NCBI RefSeq assembly: GCF_027789125.1
Contig: NZ_JAQFVF010000035.1
Span: forward strand, 1-58,005
DNA length: 58,005 nucleotides
Reading direction: 5' to 3'
Source of the DNA: Paenibacillus aestuarii
GTDB lineage: Bacteria > Bacillota > Bacilli > Paenibacillales > NBRC-103111
Shown piece after piece: positions 25,858 to 35,433 of the stretch (position 1 is its first letter; each line of letters starts with the position of its first letter). Both the position numbers and the translations under genes were made by a program. The notes under the pieces are model-generated. The model was not told the origin of the DNA. It made no database searches and worked only from the letters and a program-made list of their open reading frames with translations.

Positions 25858-26922
25858 ATGGATCCTCTCAAACGATCGCGTATTGTATCTTTTTTGGAAC
25901 AAGAAGTTAACAATCAGCATATCCCCGGAGCCGTTCTTTATGTGTCACATCAGGGACAGCCGCTTCTGAAGGAAGCAGTCGGTTATCGGGCGGTACATCC
26001 TGCGGCACTTCCGATGCAGTTGGATACGGTGTTCGACTTGGCTTCGCTGACAAAGGTCATTGCCACCTTGCCCGCCGTTCTCAAACTGCTCGAGCAGGGT
26101 CGTCTCTCGTTGTCCGATCCGATCGATGCGTTCTTGCCCGATTTTACACAGCAGCAAGGCGAAACGGTTCGCATTCTTCACTTGCTGACGCACACGTCCG
26201 GCTTGGCTGCCGATTTGCCAATGGCCGTTACGCTGAAGTCGTCCAGGGAAGAGCTGCTTCAACGGATTACTCAGGCAAGCCCCCGGCATCAGCCTGGGAC
26301 GAAAGTCGTTTACAGTGATTTAGGTCTGATCATGTTATATCTAATTATTGAACATATTACAGGTGAACCGTTTGAAGTGTTTTTGCAGCGGGAGTTTTTT
26401 GACCCTTTGGAAATGCGGGACACGTCCTTCTTACCGAAGTATGAGCCGGAGCGTTTTGCCGCTACCGAATTTTCCGCCGAACATAACGCTTATAAGAGCG
26501 GTATCGTTCACGATGAAAAAGCGGAGCGCCTAGGCGGGATCAGCGGCCATGCGGGACTCTTTTCTACAGTCGACGACATGGCGTGCTTTGCAGCGATGAT
26601 TGAGCAGGGCGGCGTCTACAAAGGTCAGCGGATACTGACCGAGGCGGCCATCGAACTGTCCAGGAACAATTTTACACCTTATGATGCGGAGTTTCGGGGG
26701 CTGGGCTGGCAGCTGAAAAACCCCCTGATTTATTCGTCCAGCGGTGACTTTATGTCGCAGGCTTCCTATGGCCACACCGGGTTTACCGGCACCAGCCTGT
26801 GGTTTGATCCTGACATTCAGCTGCATGTGATTTTGTTGACGAATCGCGTTCACTATGGGCGTAAGGACCATATTCTTCGACTGCGGCCACGGCTTCATAA
26901 TTTAATCTACACTTCACTCTAG
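25858..26922 (+). CDS. serine hydrolase, class C beta-lactamase fold
   Basis: A 354-residue beta-lactamase/penicillin-binding-fold protein. The catalytic tetrad is Ser63-Leu-Thr-Lys66, the second motif Tyr152-Ser-Asp154 and the third His306-Thr-Gly308, the pattern of class C-like esterases and D-aminopeptidases. No signal peptide is visible, so it is probably cytoplasmic and more likely an esterase or peptidase than an antibiotic-resistance enzyme. AAGGAG lies 11 bases before the ATG. A GNAT gene follows after 27 bases and may share the transcript. Confidence 0.88.
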   Translation: MDPLKRSRIVSFLEQEVNNQHIPGAVLYVSHQGQPLLKEAVGYRAVHPAALPMQLDTVFDLASLTKVIATLPAVLKLLEQGRLSLSDPIDAFLPDFTQQQGETVRILHLLTHTSGLAADLPMAVTLKSSREELLQRITQASPRHQPGTKVVYSDLGLIMLYLIIEHITGEPFEVFLQREFFDPLEMRDTSFLPKYEPERFAATEFSAEHNAYKSGIVHDEKAERLGGISGHAGLFSTVDDMACFAAMIEQGGVYKGQRILTEAAIELSRNNFTPYDAEFRGLGWQLKNPLIYSSSGDFMSQASYGHTGFTGTSLWFDPDIQLHVILLTNRVHYGRKDHILRLRPRLHNLIYTSL

Positions 26923-26949
26923 ATTCAAGCGCAGAAAAGAGGAATTCAC

Positions 26950-27912
26950 ATGAACTACAACTATATACCATGGACGAGAGAAAAGGCGCCTCAGATTTGC
27001 GATTTGTGGAATCGCGAGCTTGGCGGGCAATTTCCGATGCGGCTGGAGCTACTGCTGCAAAACAGTTTTGATGATGCCAATGTGCTGCAGGCGGGCTCTT
27101 GGATCGTTCTGGACGAGGAGCAGGTCGTCGGTTTTATCGTGGCGAAGCGCTGGCAGGAGCAGGGGGAATTGGTGCTCGGTCTAGGAAATGGCTGGATTCA
27201 AGCGCTGCTGGTGCACAGCGACTATCGCGGGAAGGGCATGGGAAGCGAGCTGCTGAAGCGTGCGGAACAGGCGCTGAAAGCGTCCGGTGCCAAAGATATT
27301 TTGCTGGGACGCGATCCGTGGCATTATTTCCCGGGAATTCCTGTTGAATATACGGATACCAAATCATGGTTTGAGCGCAGGGGCTACGAGGATCAGAACC
27401 GCGACGAGCACGATCTGCTGGCTGCGTATGCGCCGGAACAAACAGAAGCGCTGCCATCCTTTCCCGGTGTTACCTTTCGTTTATTGAAAGAAGGGGAGCA
27501 GGATCAGCTGCTGACGTTCCTGCATCGCTGTTTCCCGGGGCGCTGGGAGTACGAGGCGATCCAGTATTTTGCCAGAGGCGGGAGTGGGAGAGAGTTTGTC
27601 GTGCTTGAAAAAGAAGGCAGTGTCATTGGCTTCTGCCGGATCAATGATGCGCAATCCCCGCTCATCGCGCAGAATGTGTACTGGGCGCCGCTCTTCGGCG
27701 AAGAGCTCGGTGGCATGGGGCCTCTCGGCATCGACAGTGCTTACCGGGGGAGCGGGTACGGTCTAGCCGTTGTCCAGGCCGGCGTGCATTTCTTAAGGCT
27801 TAGAGGCATCGAGAAAATTGCCATCGACTGGACCACACTGGTTGCTTTCTATGAAAAGCTGGGCTACCACGTTTGGAAAAAGTATCACTCTTACACGAAA
27901 AAAGCTGAATAG
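26950..27912 (+). CDS. tandem GNAT N-acetyltransferase
   Basis: A 320-residue protein with two GNAT domains. The N-terminal one carries the acetyl-CoA loop in VHSDYRGKGMGSELLKRA, the C-terminal one in GIDSAYRGSGYGLAVVQ. It resembles two-domain acetyltransferases found beside sugar or cell-wall genes. AGAGGAATTCAC precedes the ATG. It probably forms an operon with the serine hydrolase. The acceptor substrate is unknown. Confidence 0.88.
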   Translation: MNYNYIPWTREKAPQICDLWNRELGGQFPMRLELLLQNSFDDANVLQAGSWIVLDEEQVVGFIVAKRWQEQGELVLGLGNGWIQALLVHSDYRGKGMGSELLKRAEQALKASGAKDILLGRDPWHYFPGIPVEYTDTKSWFERRGYEDQNRDEHDLLAAYAPEQTEALPSFPGVTFRLLKEGEQDQLLTFLHRCFPGRWEYEAIQYFARGGSGREFVVLEKEGSVIGFCRINDAQSPLIAQNVYWAPLFGEELGGMGPLGIDSAYRGSGYGLAVVQAGVHFLRLRGIEKIAIDWTTLVAFYEKLGYHVWKKYHSYTKKAE

Positions 27913-27924
27913 CGGAAGCGGAAG

Positions 27925-27961
27925 GCCCTACTCTTGCGGCGCAAGAGCAGGGTCTTTTTTT
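27925..27961. terminator. terminator between convergent GNAT and AraC genes
   Basis: CCCTACTCTTGC and GCAAGAGCAGGG pair with one internal mismatch around GGC, followed by a T run on the plus strand. It serves the GNAT transcript; the T run abuts the stop of the minus-strand gene. Confidence 0.8.
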
Positions 27962-28849
27962 CTATAAAAACTTAAACTTATAAGGCGTTAAGCCCACATG
28001 CTTCTTAAACAGCTGGCAAAAGTACGAAAAATTGCCGAGGCCCACCGACTCGCCGATCTCCTGCACCGACATGTCGGTTGTCCGCAGCAGCCAGCAGGCT
28101 TGCCGGATGCGCCGGGCGGTCAAGTATTCGGTGATCGAGCTGCCGATCGCTTGCCGGAAGGCGGCCGACACGTGGTTCGGCGTCAGGTGCACGGCTTGCG
28201 CGAGCTCGCTCAGCTTGAACGGCTCCCGATAATGCTCTTCGATCCACGCCAGCATGCGCTCGGCGGTCAAAGAGCTTTTGTTAGGGAGCGCCTGAGGCAA
28301 GGCTGGAAGCTGCGAGCGGGCTTGCTCTTGTTCGGCATCTGCGCGAAGTTGGTGCACGAACGCCGTTAGGAAGAGCAGCTGCTCCTCTAGCAGCCGCTCC
28401 GTGCCGCGTTCCGCCCCGGCCTCGATTCTCGGCGCGTAGAGGCGGAACATGGACGCAAGCGCTGGCAGGCTGGAGCAGCGGAACGCTTGCGGCGCCAGCG
28501 GATCTTTCCACAGCTTGCGATAAAACTCCCGCAGCGACGGATGCGTCGTCAGCGCCGCTTCGAGCACCGCCGGCTCGAGGACGAACATCGAGCGGACGTA
28601 GCGGTCCTGCGGCAAGTTATAGATGCGCAGGCGGTGCAGTTGGAAAGGGCGGAAGCAAAATACCGATCCGGGTGCCAGCTCGACGAGCTGCTGATCGATG
28701 ACGGCCAGCCCGTTGCCTTCGTGCACGACAAGCAGCTCCATGCCTTGGTGGGCATGATAAATTTCCTCAAATTCGTGCGTCCGGTCTTTGAAAAAGGAGA
28801 GCTGGACCGGATGAATATTCAGGTTCAAGTAATTCATTAATTTCATCGC
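27962..28849 (-). CDS. AraC-family transcriptional regulator
   Basis: A 295-residue sugar-type regulator. The N-terminal cupin-like sensing domain (YHAHQGMELLVVHEGNG, PGSVFCFRPFQLHRL) is followed by the double helix-turn-helix (AQAVHLTPNHVSAAFRQAIG, then GESVGLGNFSYFCQLFKKHVG). I place the start at ATG 28849, after GAGGAG; the frame opens further upstream to 28975, but a TATGAT box (28886-28891) and the divergent GH2 promoter fall there. It is divergent from the GH2/GH88 operon at 28964 and is its likely regulator. An ATG at 28882 cannot be excluded. Confidence 0.85.
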   Translation of the reverse strand, partial: AMKLMNYLNLNIHPVQLSFFKDRTHEFEEIYHAHQGMELLVVHEGNGLAVIDQQLVELAPGSVFCFRPFQLHRLRIYNLPQDRYVRSMFVLEPAVLEAALTTHPSLREFYRKLWKDPLAPQAFRCSSLPALASMFRLYAPRIEAGAERGTERLLEEQLLFLTAFVHQLRADAEQEQARSQLPALPQALPNKSSLTAERMLAWIEEHYREPFKLSELAQAVHLTPNHVSAAFRQAIGSSITEYLTARRIRQACWLLRTTDMSVQEIGESVGLGNFSYFCQLFKKHVGLTPYKFKFL

Positions 28850-28963
28850 AGGGTCGATCTCCTCATCGTAATATAGCAACATTTTATCATAAGAGGGCGA
28901 AACTTTCTGCGCGTTATTTTTGATACGATAAGGGTAGCAATTGGCGTACAGGAGGAGCACTTC

Positions 28964-31462
28964 ATGATCAAGCAACGGTTAAACGAGCAATGGGAGCATT
29001 ATCGTGGCAGCTTAGGCGGTCCTTGGGAAGTATGGCGCGCAGATAAGCTGCACAATCACTATAACGTGCCATGGAAGCTCGTTACGCTGCCGCATACTTA
29101 CAATGGCTACGACGTCATGGACCCGGACGGCAAATATTATCAGGGCCAAGGCTGGTACCGGAACAAGCTGGAGCTCAGTAATCCCTATCCCAAAGGGCGG
29201 ACGCTGCTGCATTTTGAAGGCGCAGGCCAGCGAACAGATGTTTACGTGTATACGGAAAAAGTAGACTCGCACCTGGGCGGATACGACGAGTTTACGGTCG
29301 ATATAACTGACGCAGCAGCACGGGCGAAAGAGATCGAGCGGTATGCCGGTCGCGTACCGGTCGCCATCGCTTGCGACAACAGCCGTGAGCTGGAAACGAT
29401 CCCATCGGATGCAAGCGATTTCAACCTGTATGGCGGCGTATATCGCTATTTGAATCTGGTGTATGTGCCGCAGGTTTCTTTGGCACAGGTGCACGTGGAC
29501 ACGACGCTGCAGGATGCTGCCGGGAGCCGGGCGGCTGGCGGGCAAGTCAAGATTCACGCCAAGCTATATAATCCGTCTTGCGCGAATGAGACCGTCAAGC
29601 TGGTGATTGCCTTGAAGCAGCAGGACGGCGTACAGATCGGGCAAGCCGAAATGATACTGCCGATCTGGCAGGGTGAGCAGGAAATTGCCTGCTTCGATGT
29701 GCCGGCGCCCAGCCTTTGGTCGACCGAGGCCCCGCATTTATACAGCTGTTCGGTGACGCTGACCTGTGAGGATGGAGCAACGACGCATAACGAGTGCTTT
29801 GGCTTTCGTACTTTTGAATTTGTGAAACATGGACCGTTCAAGCTGAACGGGGAGCGCCTGCTGCTGCGCGGTACGCATCGCCATGAGGATCATGCGGCAG
29901 TCGGAGCGGCGATGAGCGAGGCGCTGATCCGTGAAGAAATGACGCTGATCAAGGCGATGGGCGCTAATTTTATCCGGCTTGGACATTATCAACAATCCCG
30001 CATCGTGCTTGACTTATGCGATGAGCTCGGACTCCTCGTCTGGGAGGAAATCCCATGGTGTCGAGGCGGTCTTGGCGGACCGGCGTACCGCAAGCAATGC
30101 ATCGATATGTTGACAGCGATGATTGAGCAGCACTATAACCATCCTTCAGTTATTCTATGGGGGCTTGGCAATGAGAACGATTGGGAATGCGATTTTGATT
30201 ATTTTGATCAGCAGGATATTCGAGCCTTTATGGCTGAGCTGCATACGTTGGCACATGAGTTGGATGCCGGCCGTTTGACGGCGATTCGCCGCTGTGAATT
30301 TTGCAAGGACATCATCGACGTGTACTCGCCTTCCATCTGGGCGGGTTGGTACCGGGGCATTTATACGGATTATGAAGCCAGTTGTTTGACCGCTTTTGAA
30401 CATGTGGATTCTTTCTTCCATATGGAATGGGGCGCAGATAATTTGCCGACGCGTCATGTGGAGAAGCCGTTCACAGGCTTTAAGCAGATGAAAAAGTCAG
30501 AAGGCGCTACGGATGAGCGGGACGGCGATTACCTGCTGACCGGCGGCGAACCGCGCGTATCGCGTGATGGCGATTGGTCGGAGACGTATTTTTGCGAGAT
30601 GATCGACTGGTACTTGAAATCGCAGGAGAACATGGACTGGCTGACGGGAGCAGCGCAGTGGTCGTTTAAGGATTTCTCGACCCCTGTGCGGCCAGATTCC
30701 CCGATTCCGTACTTAAACATGAAAGGGATCGTGGAGCGCGACTTGACGCCGAAGGAAGCTTATTATGTATTTCAATCGTATTGGTCGGAAAAGGTGATGG
30801 TGCGCATCTACGGCCATACGATGCCGGTGCGTTGGGGGGCGGAAGGCGAGCTCAAAACGATTAAGATTTACTCCAACGCAGCGGAAGTAGAGCTGTTCTT
30901 GGACGGCATCAGCCTTGGCGTGAAGCGCCGGGACTCGCAGAACTTCCCGTGCGCCGGCCTGCGCTGGGAGACGGCGCTTCACGCCGGCGAGCACCATCTG
31001 CGGGCGGTGGCGGTTCGGGACGGCGTGACCGTCACGGACGAGCTGCGCTTCACCTACCAGACGGCGTCGTGGGGAGAGCCGGCGCAGCTGGAGCTGACGA
31101 CGGAAGCGCTCGCCGACGGGCGTGTGCTGGTGGAGGCGCGCGCGTACGATGCGAACGGAGTCTTTTGCCCGGATTCGGCTGCCTTCGTCCGATTCGGCCT
31201 GGCCGGAGATGGCAAGCTGCTCGATAATCTGGGCACGATCCGGGGATCAAGGCTCGTGCAGTTGGCCAGTGGCCGGGCGGGCATTTATGTGGATCCGTAC
31301 GGCGGCTTGCCGGCCGCTATCACCGTGCGGGATTTCGTCAGCGCAGGCGGTCCTGCATCCTCCCTGGCTGCCGGCAGCGGAGACAAACGGACGTATACAT
31401 CCGTGGTCAGCGCGATCTGTGAAGGCATGCCGACACGGACCGTGGTCATTGAAACCTTTTAA
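28964..31462 (+). CDS. glycoside hydrolase family 2, beta-galactosidase-like
   Basis: An 832-residue cytoplasmic GH2 enzyme. A sugar-binding jelly-roll domain (to about 190), an Ig-like domain (~190-290) and the TIM barrel follow in family order. The acid/base is Glu404 in GLGNENDW and the nucleophile Glu488 in HMEWGADN; LLRGTHRHEDH marks the barrel start. Further beta-sandwich domains (DUF4982-like, then a C-terminal one) fill the last 250 residues. GGAGGAG precedes the ATG. It heads an operon with a GH88 enzyme, so its substrate is probably a galactoside or glycoside within an acidic plant or bacterial polysaccharide. Specificity within GH2 is not certain. Confidence 0.9.
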   Translation: MIKQRLNEQWEHYRGSLGGPWEVWRADKLHNHYNVPWKLVTLPHTYNGYDVMDPDGKYYQGQGWYRNKLELSNPYPKGRTLLHFEGAGQRTDVYVYTEKVDSHLGGYDEFTVDITDAAARAKEIERYAGRVPVAIACDNSRELETIPSDASDFNLYGGVYRYLNLVYVPQVSLAQVHVDTTLQDAAGSRAAGGQVKIHAKLYNPSCANETVKLVIALKQQDGVQIGQAEMILPIWQGEQEIACFDVPAPSLWSTEAPHLYSCSVTLTCEDGATTHNECFGFRTFEFVKHGPFKLNGERLLLRGTHRHEDHAAVGAAMSEALIREEMTLIKAMGANFIRLGHYQQSRIVLDLCDELGLLVWEEIPWCRGGLGGPAYRKQCIDMLTAMIEQHYNHPSVILWGLGNENDWECDFDYFDQQDIRAFMAELHTLAHELDAGRLTAIRRCEFCKDIIDVYSPSIWAGWYRGIYTDYEASCLTAFEHVDSFFHMEWGADNLPTRHVEKPFTGFKQMKKSEGATDERDGDYLLTGGEPRVSRDGDWSETYFCEMIDWYLKSQENMDWLTGAAQWSFKDFSTPVRPDSPIPYLNMKGIVERDLTPKEAYYVFQSYWSEKVMVRIYGHTMPVRWGAEGELKTIKIYSNAAEVELFLDGISLGVKRRDSQNFPCAGLRWETALHAGEHHLRAVAVRDGVTVTDELRFTYQTASWGEPAQLELTTEALADGRVLVEARAYDANGVFCPDSAAFVRFGLAGDGKLLDNLGTIRGSRLVQLASGRAGIYVDPYGGLPAAITVRDFVSAGGPASSLAAGSGDKRTYTSVVSAICEGMPTRTVVIETF

Positions 31463-31485
31463 AACTACTCTATGGAGGTTTATAT

Positions 31486-32634
31486 ATGAAGAAAACAAAC
31501 GCAGCATGGCCAGCAGCCCTTAACTTGCGCGATATTTTGCCCGAGGTGTGGGAAACGCTGCAGGTGAAAGTCGACCGCATGATCAGCCAGATCGGCTCCA
31601 AATCGCCGCACGTCGCCAAAGAGGACGGCTTGTACGATGACATGCGCATCGACTGGTGGACTTCCGGCTTTTGGCCGGGAATTCTGTGGATTCTTCACGA
31701 CATGACGGGCAAAGAGCATTATAAGGATGCAGCGTGGAGTTGGGATGAAAAGCTGGAGCAAGCCAGCGTGCGCCAAAACAATTTTCATCACGATGTGGGC
31801 TTTCAATATTTGCCGACGGCTGTCATTAAGCATAAGCTGACTGGCGATGCGGAAGGCTTGCGCCGTGGGTTGCAGGCGGCGAACTTCCTAGCAGGCCGGT
31901 TTAATCTGGCGGGACAATTCCTCCGTGCGTGGAACCAGGACAAAATCGGCTGGTCGATCGTCGACTCGACGATGAACCTATCGATCCTGTTCTGGGCCAG
32001 CGAGATGTCCGAGGACCCGCGTTTTGCGCAAATCGCCAAAGCTCATGCAGATACGGTAGTGGACAAATTCGTCCGTGCAGACGGGTCGGTGAATCATATT
32101 TTGAGCTTCGATCCGGCGACGGGCGAATTGATTGAATCGCTCGGGGGGCAAGGCGCCGGGCCGCAATCAGCATGGAGCCGTGGCGCAGCCTGGGCGCTGC
32201 ATGGACTTGCTAACGTGTACCGCTATACGGGAGATGAACGTTATTTGCGTGCGGCACAGCGTGTAGCGCACTATTTCCTGGCATGCTTGCCGGAGGACAG
32301 TGTGGCTGCTTGGGACTTCCGCGCAGCGGATTCGCTGGATGGGGAACCGAGAGACACTTCAGCCGCTTCTTGTGCGGCATCCGGTCTCATTGAGCTCGCG
32401 TCCTTCCTCCCGGGCGCCGAGGGCAACTTGTACCGCCAGTCGGCTGAGCGCATCCTGCTGTCTCTGACCCAGCATTATGGCACATGGGACCGGCCGGAGC
32501 ATGAGGCAATTTTATTGGAAGGAACCGGAAATAAGCCTGCTGGGCAAAATGTGAACGTATCCCTGATCTACGGCGACTACTATTATGTAGAAGCGATTGC
32601 CAAGCTGCTCGGATGGGAGCAGCGGATTTTTTAA
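31486..32634 (+). CDS. unsaturated glucuronyl hydrolase, GH88
   Basis: A 382-residue (alpha/alpha)6-barrel enzyme that removes the 4,5-unsaturated uronic acid left at the non-reducing end after a polysaccharide lyase. Catalytic aspartates are Asp103 in HHDVGF and Asp160 in IVDSTMN, matching the two-Asp pattern of Bacillus UGL. Typical stretches include WWTSGFWPGILWILHD and QSAWSRGAAWALHGL. TGGAGG precedes the ATG, 23 bases after the GH2 stop. No signal peptide is seen, so it is cytoplasmic. Its presence implies that lyase products (from rhamnogalacturonan, ulvan, gellan or glycosaminoglycan) are imported. Confidence 0.93.
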   Translation: MKKTNAAWPAALNLRDILPEVWETLQVKVDRMISQIGSKSPHVAKEDGLYDDMRIDWWTSGFWPGILWILHDMTGKEHYKDAAWSWDEKLEQASVRQNNFHHDVGFQYLPTAVIKHKLTGDAEGLRRGLQAANFLAGRFNLAGQFLRAWNQDKIGWSIVDSTMNLSILFWASEMSEDPRFAQIAKAHADTVVDKFVRADGSVNHILSFDPATGELIESLGGQGAGPQSAWSRGAAWALHGLANVYRYTGDERYLRAAQRVAHYFLACLPEDSVAAWDFRAADSLDGEPRDTSAASCAASGLIELASFLPGAEGNLYRQSAERILLSLTQHYGTWDRPEHEAILLEGTGNKPAGQNVNVSLIYGDYYYVEAIAKLLGWEQRIF

Positions 32635-32650
32635 GCTCGACTACAGCACA

Positions 32651-32685
32651 AAAACAGCCCCCATGTTCTCACATGAGGGCTGTTT
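32651..32685. terminator. bidirectional terminator between GH88 and beta-glucuronidase genes
   Basis: AAACAGCCC pairs with GGGCTGTTT, with an inner CATG pair, and A and T tracts flank both sides. It separates two convergent transcripts. Confidence 0.8.
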
Positions 32686-32686
32686 A

Positions 32687-34396
32687 TTATTTGCCGCTGC
32701 GGTAGATGCTGCGCACCGCACGGTAAGCCTGCTTCGGCTTACGGTACTCGTTCACCAAGCCTTTGTTGTTGAAGCTCCGCGCCCGGTCGCGGAAGTAGTT
32801 GCGATCACTGCGAAGATCGACGCGGATATCGGAAAACTGCCAGATCAGCGTGCCGACGATTTTCGGATCATCGCGGAAAATGCTCAGCGCCGTCTCCAAT
32901 ACCTCCGCCTGATAATCTTCGCTGAACAGCCGCGGCTCCCAGCCCGTGTCGCCATAAATGCCCGCAGCTCCGAACTCGCTCATCAGCACCGGACGATCCC
33001 CGGCCCGAAGCGTCTCAGCGTGTTTATGGAAATCATCGAGCATCGTGCGGAACCCTTCCGTGCTGCCCTGGTACCAGCCGTAATATTTGTTAATGCCAAT
33101 CACGTCGAAGAAAGGCAGAACAATATCCTCCTCCGGATAGGCGGTTGCATAAATCACCAATCGGCTGGCATCCAGATTGCGGATTTTCTCCACGAACGCC
33201 TCGGTCAGGGAGTAGGCTTCCTCCGTGCGCGTGTCAATTTCGTTATGTGCGCCCCAGAACAAGATCGACGGATTATGATAGTCCCGTTCGATCATTTCTT
33301 CAATCATCCGCAGGCCGCGTTCACGGAAAAGAGGACTTGCCAGCGTTTCACGCGACATGAAATAGCCCCACATGGGGATTTCCTCCCAGAATGCCAGTCC
33401 CCGCTCGTCGAGCAGGTCGACCCAATATTTGCTTTGCGGATAGTGGGAGCCCCGTACCATGTTGCAGCCCAAGTCCGCCAAAATATCAAGATCCTTCAAC
33501 ATCAGCTTCGGCGGCATTGCGAAGCCCCATTCCGGATGCTCCTCGTGTCGGTTTACGCCTTGGAAGTAGACGGCTTCGCCATTGACCAGCACTTGCCCGC
33601 CCCGTGATTCAACCGTGCGGAAACCGATCCGGTCGATCTGATCATCATTCGGCGTGTTAACGCTGAACGTGTACAGCGCCGCGTTGCCGATCTGCCAGCG
33701 CTTCACTTGGCGAAGCGTCTCCTTAAGCGTCAACGTCACCGTTTCGCCAGCAGGCACCAGCGCCTCCGCAGCGCCAAAAGCCTGTCCGTTCACTTGGACG
33801 GCCACCGGCGTTGAGATCGCTTTCTGGCTGAGCGAGCGCAGTTTCACCTGAACGCTGACATCCGCGTTTTCGCCGGCGAGCGTGTAGTCCATTTTGATGC
33901 GGTCGATATAGACATCGCTGAGCTCTTGCAATTCGACCGAGCGGTAGATACCACCGTAGGAGAACCAGTCGGCAATGTCGGTTGGCAGAGTTTGCCAATC
34001 CACCGTATTGTCCACACGGATGATCAGTTCATGCTGGCCGGCCGGCAGCTCCGGGATGACATAGGAGAACGGTGTAAAGCCGCCAAAATGATAGCCCAAA
34101 TGCTGCCCGTCCACATAAACGTCGCCATGATGCATAACGCCGTGGCAGGTAAGGCGCACATGGGTGCTGTCGCCGTTCGTATGGAAATAGGTACGGTACC
34201 AAGCCGCTCCCAAGTATTGAAAAAGCCCCATCTCATTGTTCCAGCACGAAGGAACGACAAGCTGGCGCTCAGGTGCAGGAAAGCGGAGGTGCCATTGTTC
34301 CTGTACGCCCTTGTTGTCACTATCGGTTACGAAGTCCCAGAGCCCGTCGAGGAGGCTGGTTTTGCGAATCAGGTGCTCGTGAAAAGTACGAATCAT
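32687..34396 (-). CDS. glycoside hydrolase family 2, beta-glucuronidase-like
   Basis: A 569-residue GH2 enzyme, about the length of bacterial beta-glucuronidase. Order: jelly roll (LDGLWDFVTDSDN, VVPSCWNNEMGLFQYLG, AWYRTYF), Ig-like domain, TIM barrel (GVNRHEEHPEWG, GCNMVRGSHYPQSKYWVDLL). The acid/base Glu is in GAHNEID and the nucleophile Glu in MSEFGAAGIYG; GINKYYGWY supports glucuronidase rather than galactosidase. AAAGGAG precedes the ATG. It is divergent from an AraC regulator at 34511, which probably controls it. With the GH88 gene it indicates breakdown of uronic-acid glycans. Confidence 0.88.
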   Translation of the reverse strand: MIRTFHEHLIRKTSLLDGLWDFVTDSDNKGVQEQWHLRFPAPERQLVVPSCWNNEMGLFQYLGAAWYRTYFHTNGDSTHVRLTCHGVMHHGDVYVDGQHLGYHFGGFTPFSYVIPELPAGQHELIIRVDNTVDWQTLPTDIADWFSYGGIYRSVELQELSDVYIDRIKMDYTLAGENADVSVQVKLRSLSQKAISTPVAVQVNGQAFGAAEALVPAGETVTLTLKETLRQVKRWQIGNAALYTFSVNTPNDDQIDRIGFRTVESRGGQVLVNGEAVYFQGVNRHEEHPEWGFAMPPKLMLKDLDILADLGCNMVRGSHYPQSKYWVDLLDERGLAFWEEIPMWGYFMSRETLASPLFRERGLRMIEEMIERDYHNPSILFWGAHNEIDTRTEEAYSLTEAFVEKIRNLDASRLVIYATAYPEEDIVLPFFDVIGINKYYGWYQGSTEGFRTMLDDFHKHAETLRAGDRPVLMSEFGAAGIYGDTGWEPRLFSEDYQAEVLETALSIFRDDPKIVGTLIWQFSDIRVDLRSDRNYFRDRARSFNNKGLVNEYRKPKQAYRAVRSIYRSGK

Positions 34397-34510
34397 GTTG
34401 ACGCTCCTTTTTGGTCAATTTAGAATTAATGTAACATAGTCATTTCTAGCAAGACAGGGAAGAAATCTTTATATTTTAGTCAAAATCGAAAAAGCAAGGA
34501 GGCCGCCGGC

Positions 34511-35350
34511 ATGGACCTAACGCAGTCTAGCCACATTCTCTATCCGATTCAGCTTGTCTACGATAAAGCACCTGTCCCCGGCTGGGAAGATGTGCGCCAA
34601 ACGCTGGACGTTCATAGTTTATATTGGATTGTGTCCGGTGAGGGCTTCTTTCAAGCGGATGGTGAGCGTTACGAAGTGGGCGAGGGCGTGATGGCGTATT
34701 TGAAGCCGGGGCTGAAGCTGAACATGAAGTCGGCGCAAGAGCGGCCGCTTCATATCAAAATGATTTTGTTCCACGCCATCCGCGTGGATTTTGAACCGCA
34801 ACAGTGCCTGCAGTCGGCGCTTATGGACGATTTGTCGCTGCCTTTTTTGCAGTTGCTGCCGAGGGAGCAGGTTCCGTTGATGAATGAGCGCATCAAACTC
34901 ATCGCGCAATACTGGTCACCCGCCAGGCCCGCGTCGCATCCGGACATTCAGTATGAGCTTGCTTCGCTCATTATGCAGTTGTCCCGGCTCTCCGCGCCCT
35001 TGGACCGCTATGAGGAAGCCTGTACTTCGATCCGCAGATGGATCGACATTCACTACGGTACCGACCTGCGTATCGAGCAGCTGGCGGACAGTTTCGGCAT
35101 CTCCAGTGTGCACCTGCGCAAATGGTTTCTCAAAGAGCTTGGCCTATCGCCGAAAGCTTATTTGAACCGCATCCGCAATGAGCAGGCCAAGAAGTATTTA
35201 GCGCTTACCGCCGAGCCGCTGAAAGCGATCGCCGATGCATGCGGTTTTGCAGATGAGCAGCATTTCGGCAAGATGTTCAGACAGTGGAACCAGACGTCCC
35301 CTGGCGCTTACCGCCGCATGAGCATGCAGGGGAACCGAAACGGTCAATAA
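34511..35350 (+). CDS. AraC-family transcriptional regulator
   Basis: A 279-residue regulator. The N-terminal cupin part (YWIVSGEGFFQADGERYEVG) senses a small molecule. The C-terminal HTH pair reads LADSFGISSVHLRKWFLKEL and ACGFADEQHFGKMFRQWNQ. AAGGAGG precedes the ATG. It is divergent from the beta-glucuronidase gene across a 114-base gap and is probably its regulator. It is distinct from the AraC protein at 27962-28849. Confidence 0.9.
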   Translation: MDLTQSSHILYPIQLVYDKAPVPGWEDVRQTLDVHSLYWIVSGEGFFQADGERYEVGEGVMAYLKPGLKLNMKSAQERPLHIKMILFHAIRVDFEPQQCLQSALMDDLSLPFLQLLPREQVPLMNERIKLIAQYWSPARPASHPDIQYELASLIMQLSRLSAPLDRYEEACTSIRRWIDIHYGTDLRIEQLADSFGISSVHLRKWFLKELGLSPKAYLNRIRNEQAKKYLALTAEPLKAIADACGFADEQHFGKMFRQWNQTSPGAYRRMSMQGNRNGQ

Positions 35351-35433
35351 ATTTTGCCTGCCTGATTGTCTTGCCACCTGCTTCAATGGTACTGTTAGAT
35401 GAGAGCATCTATGCAAGGGGAGGGGTACCAGTC

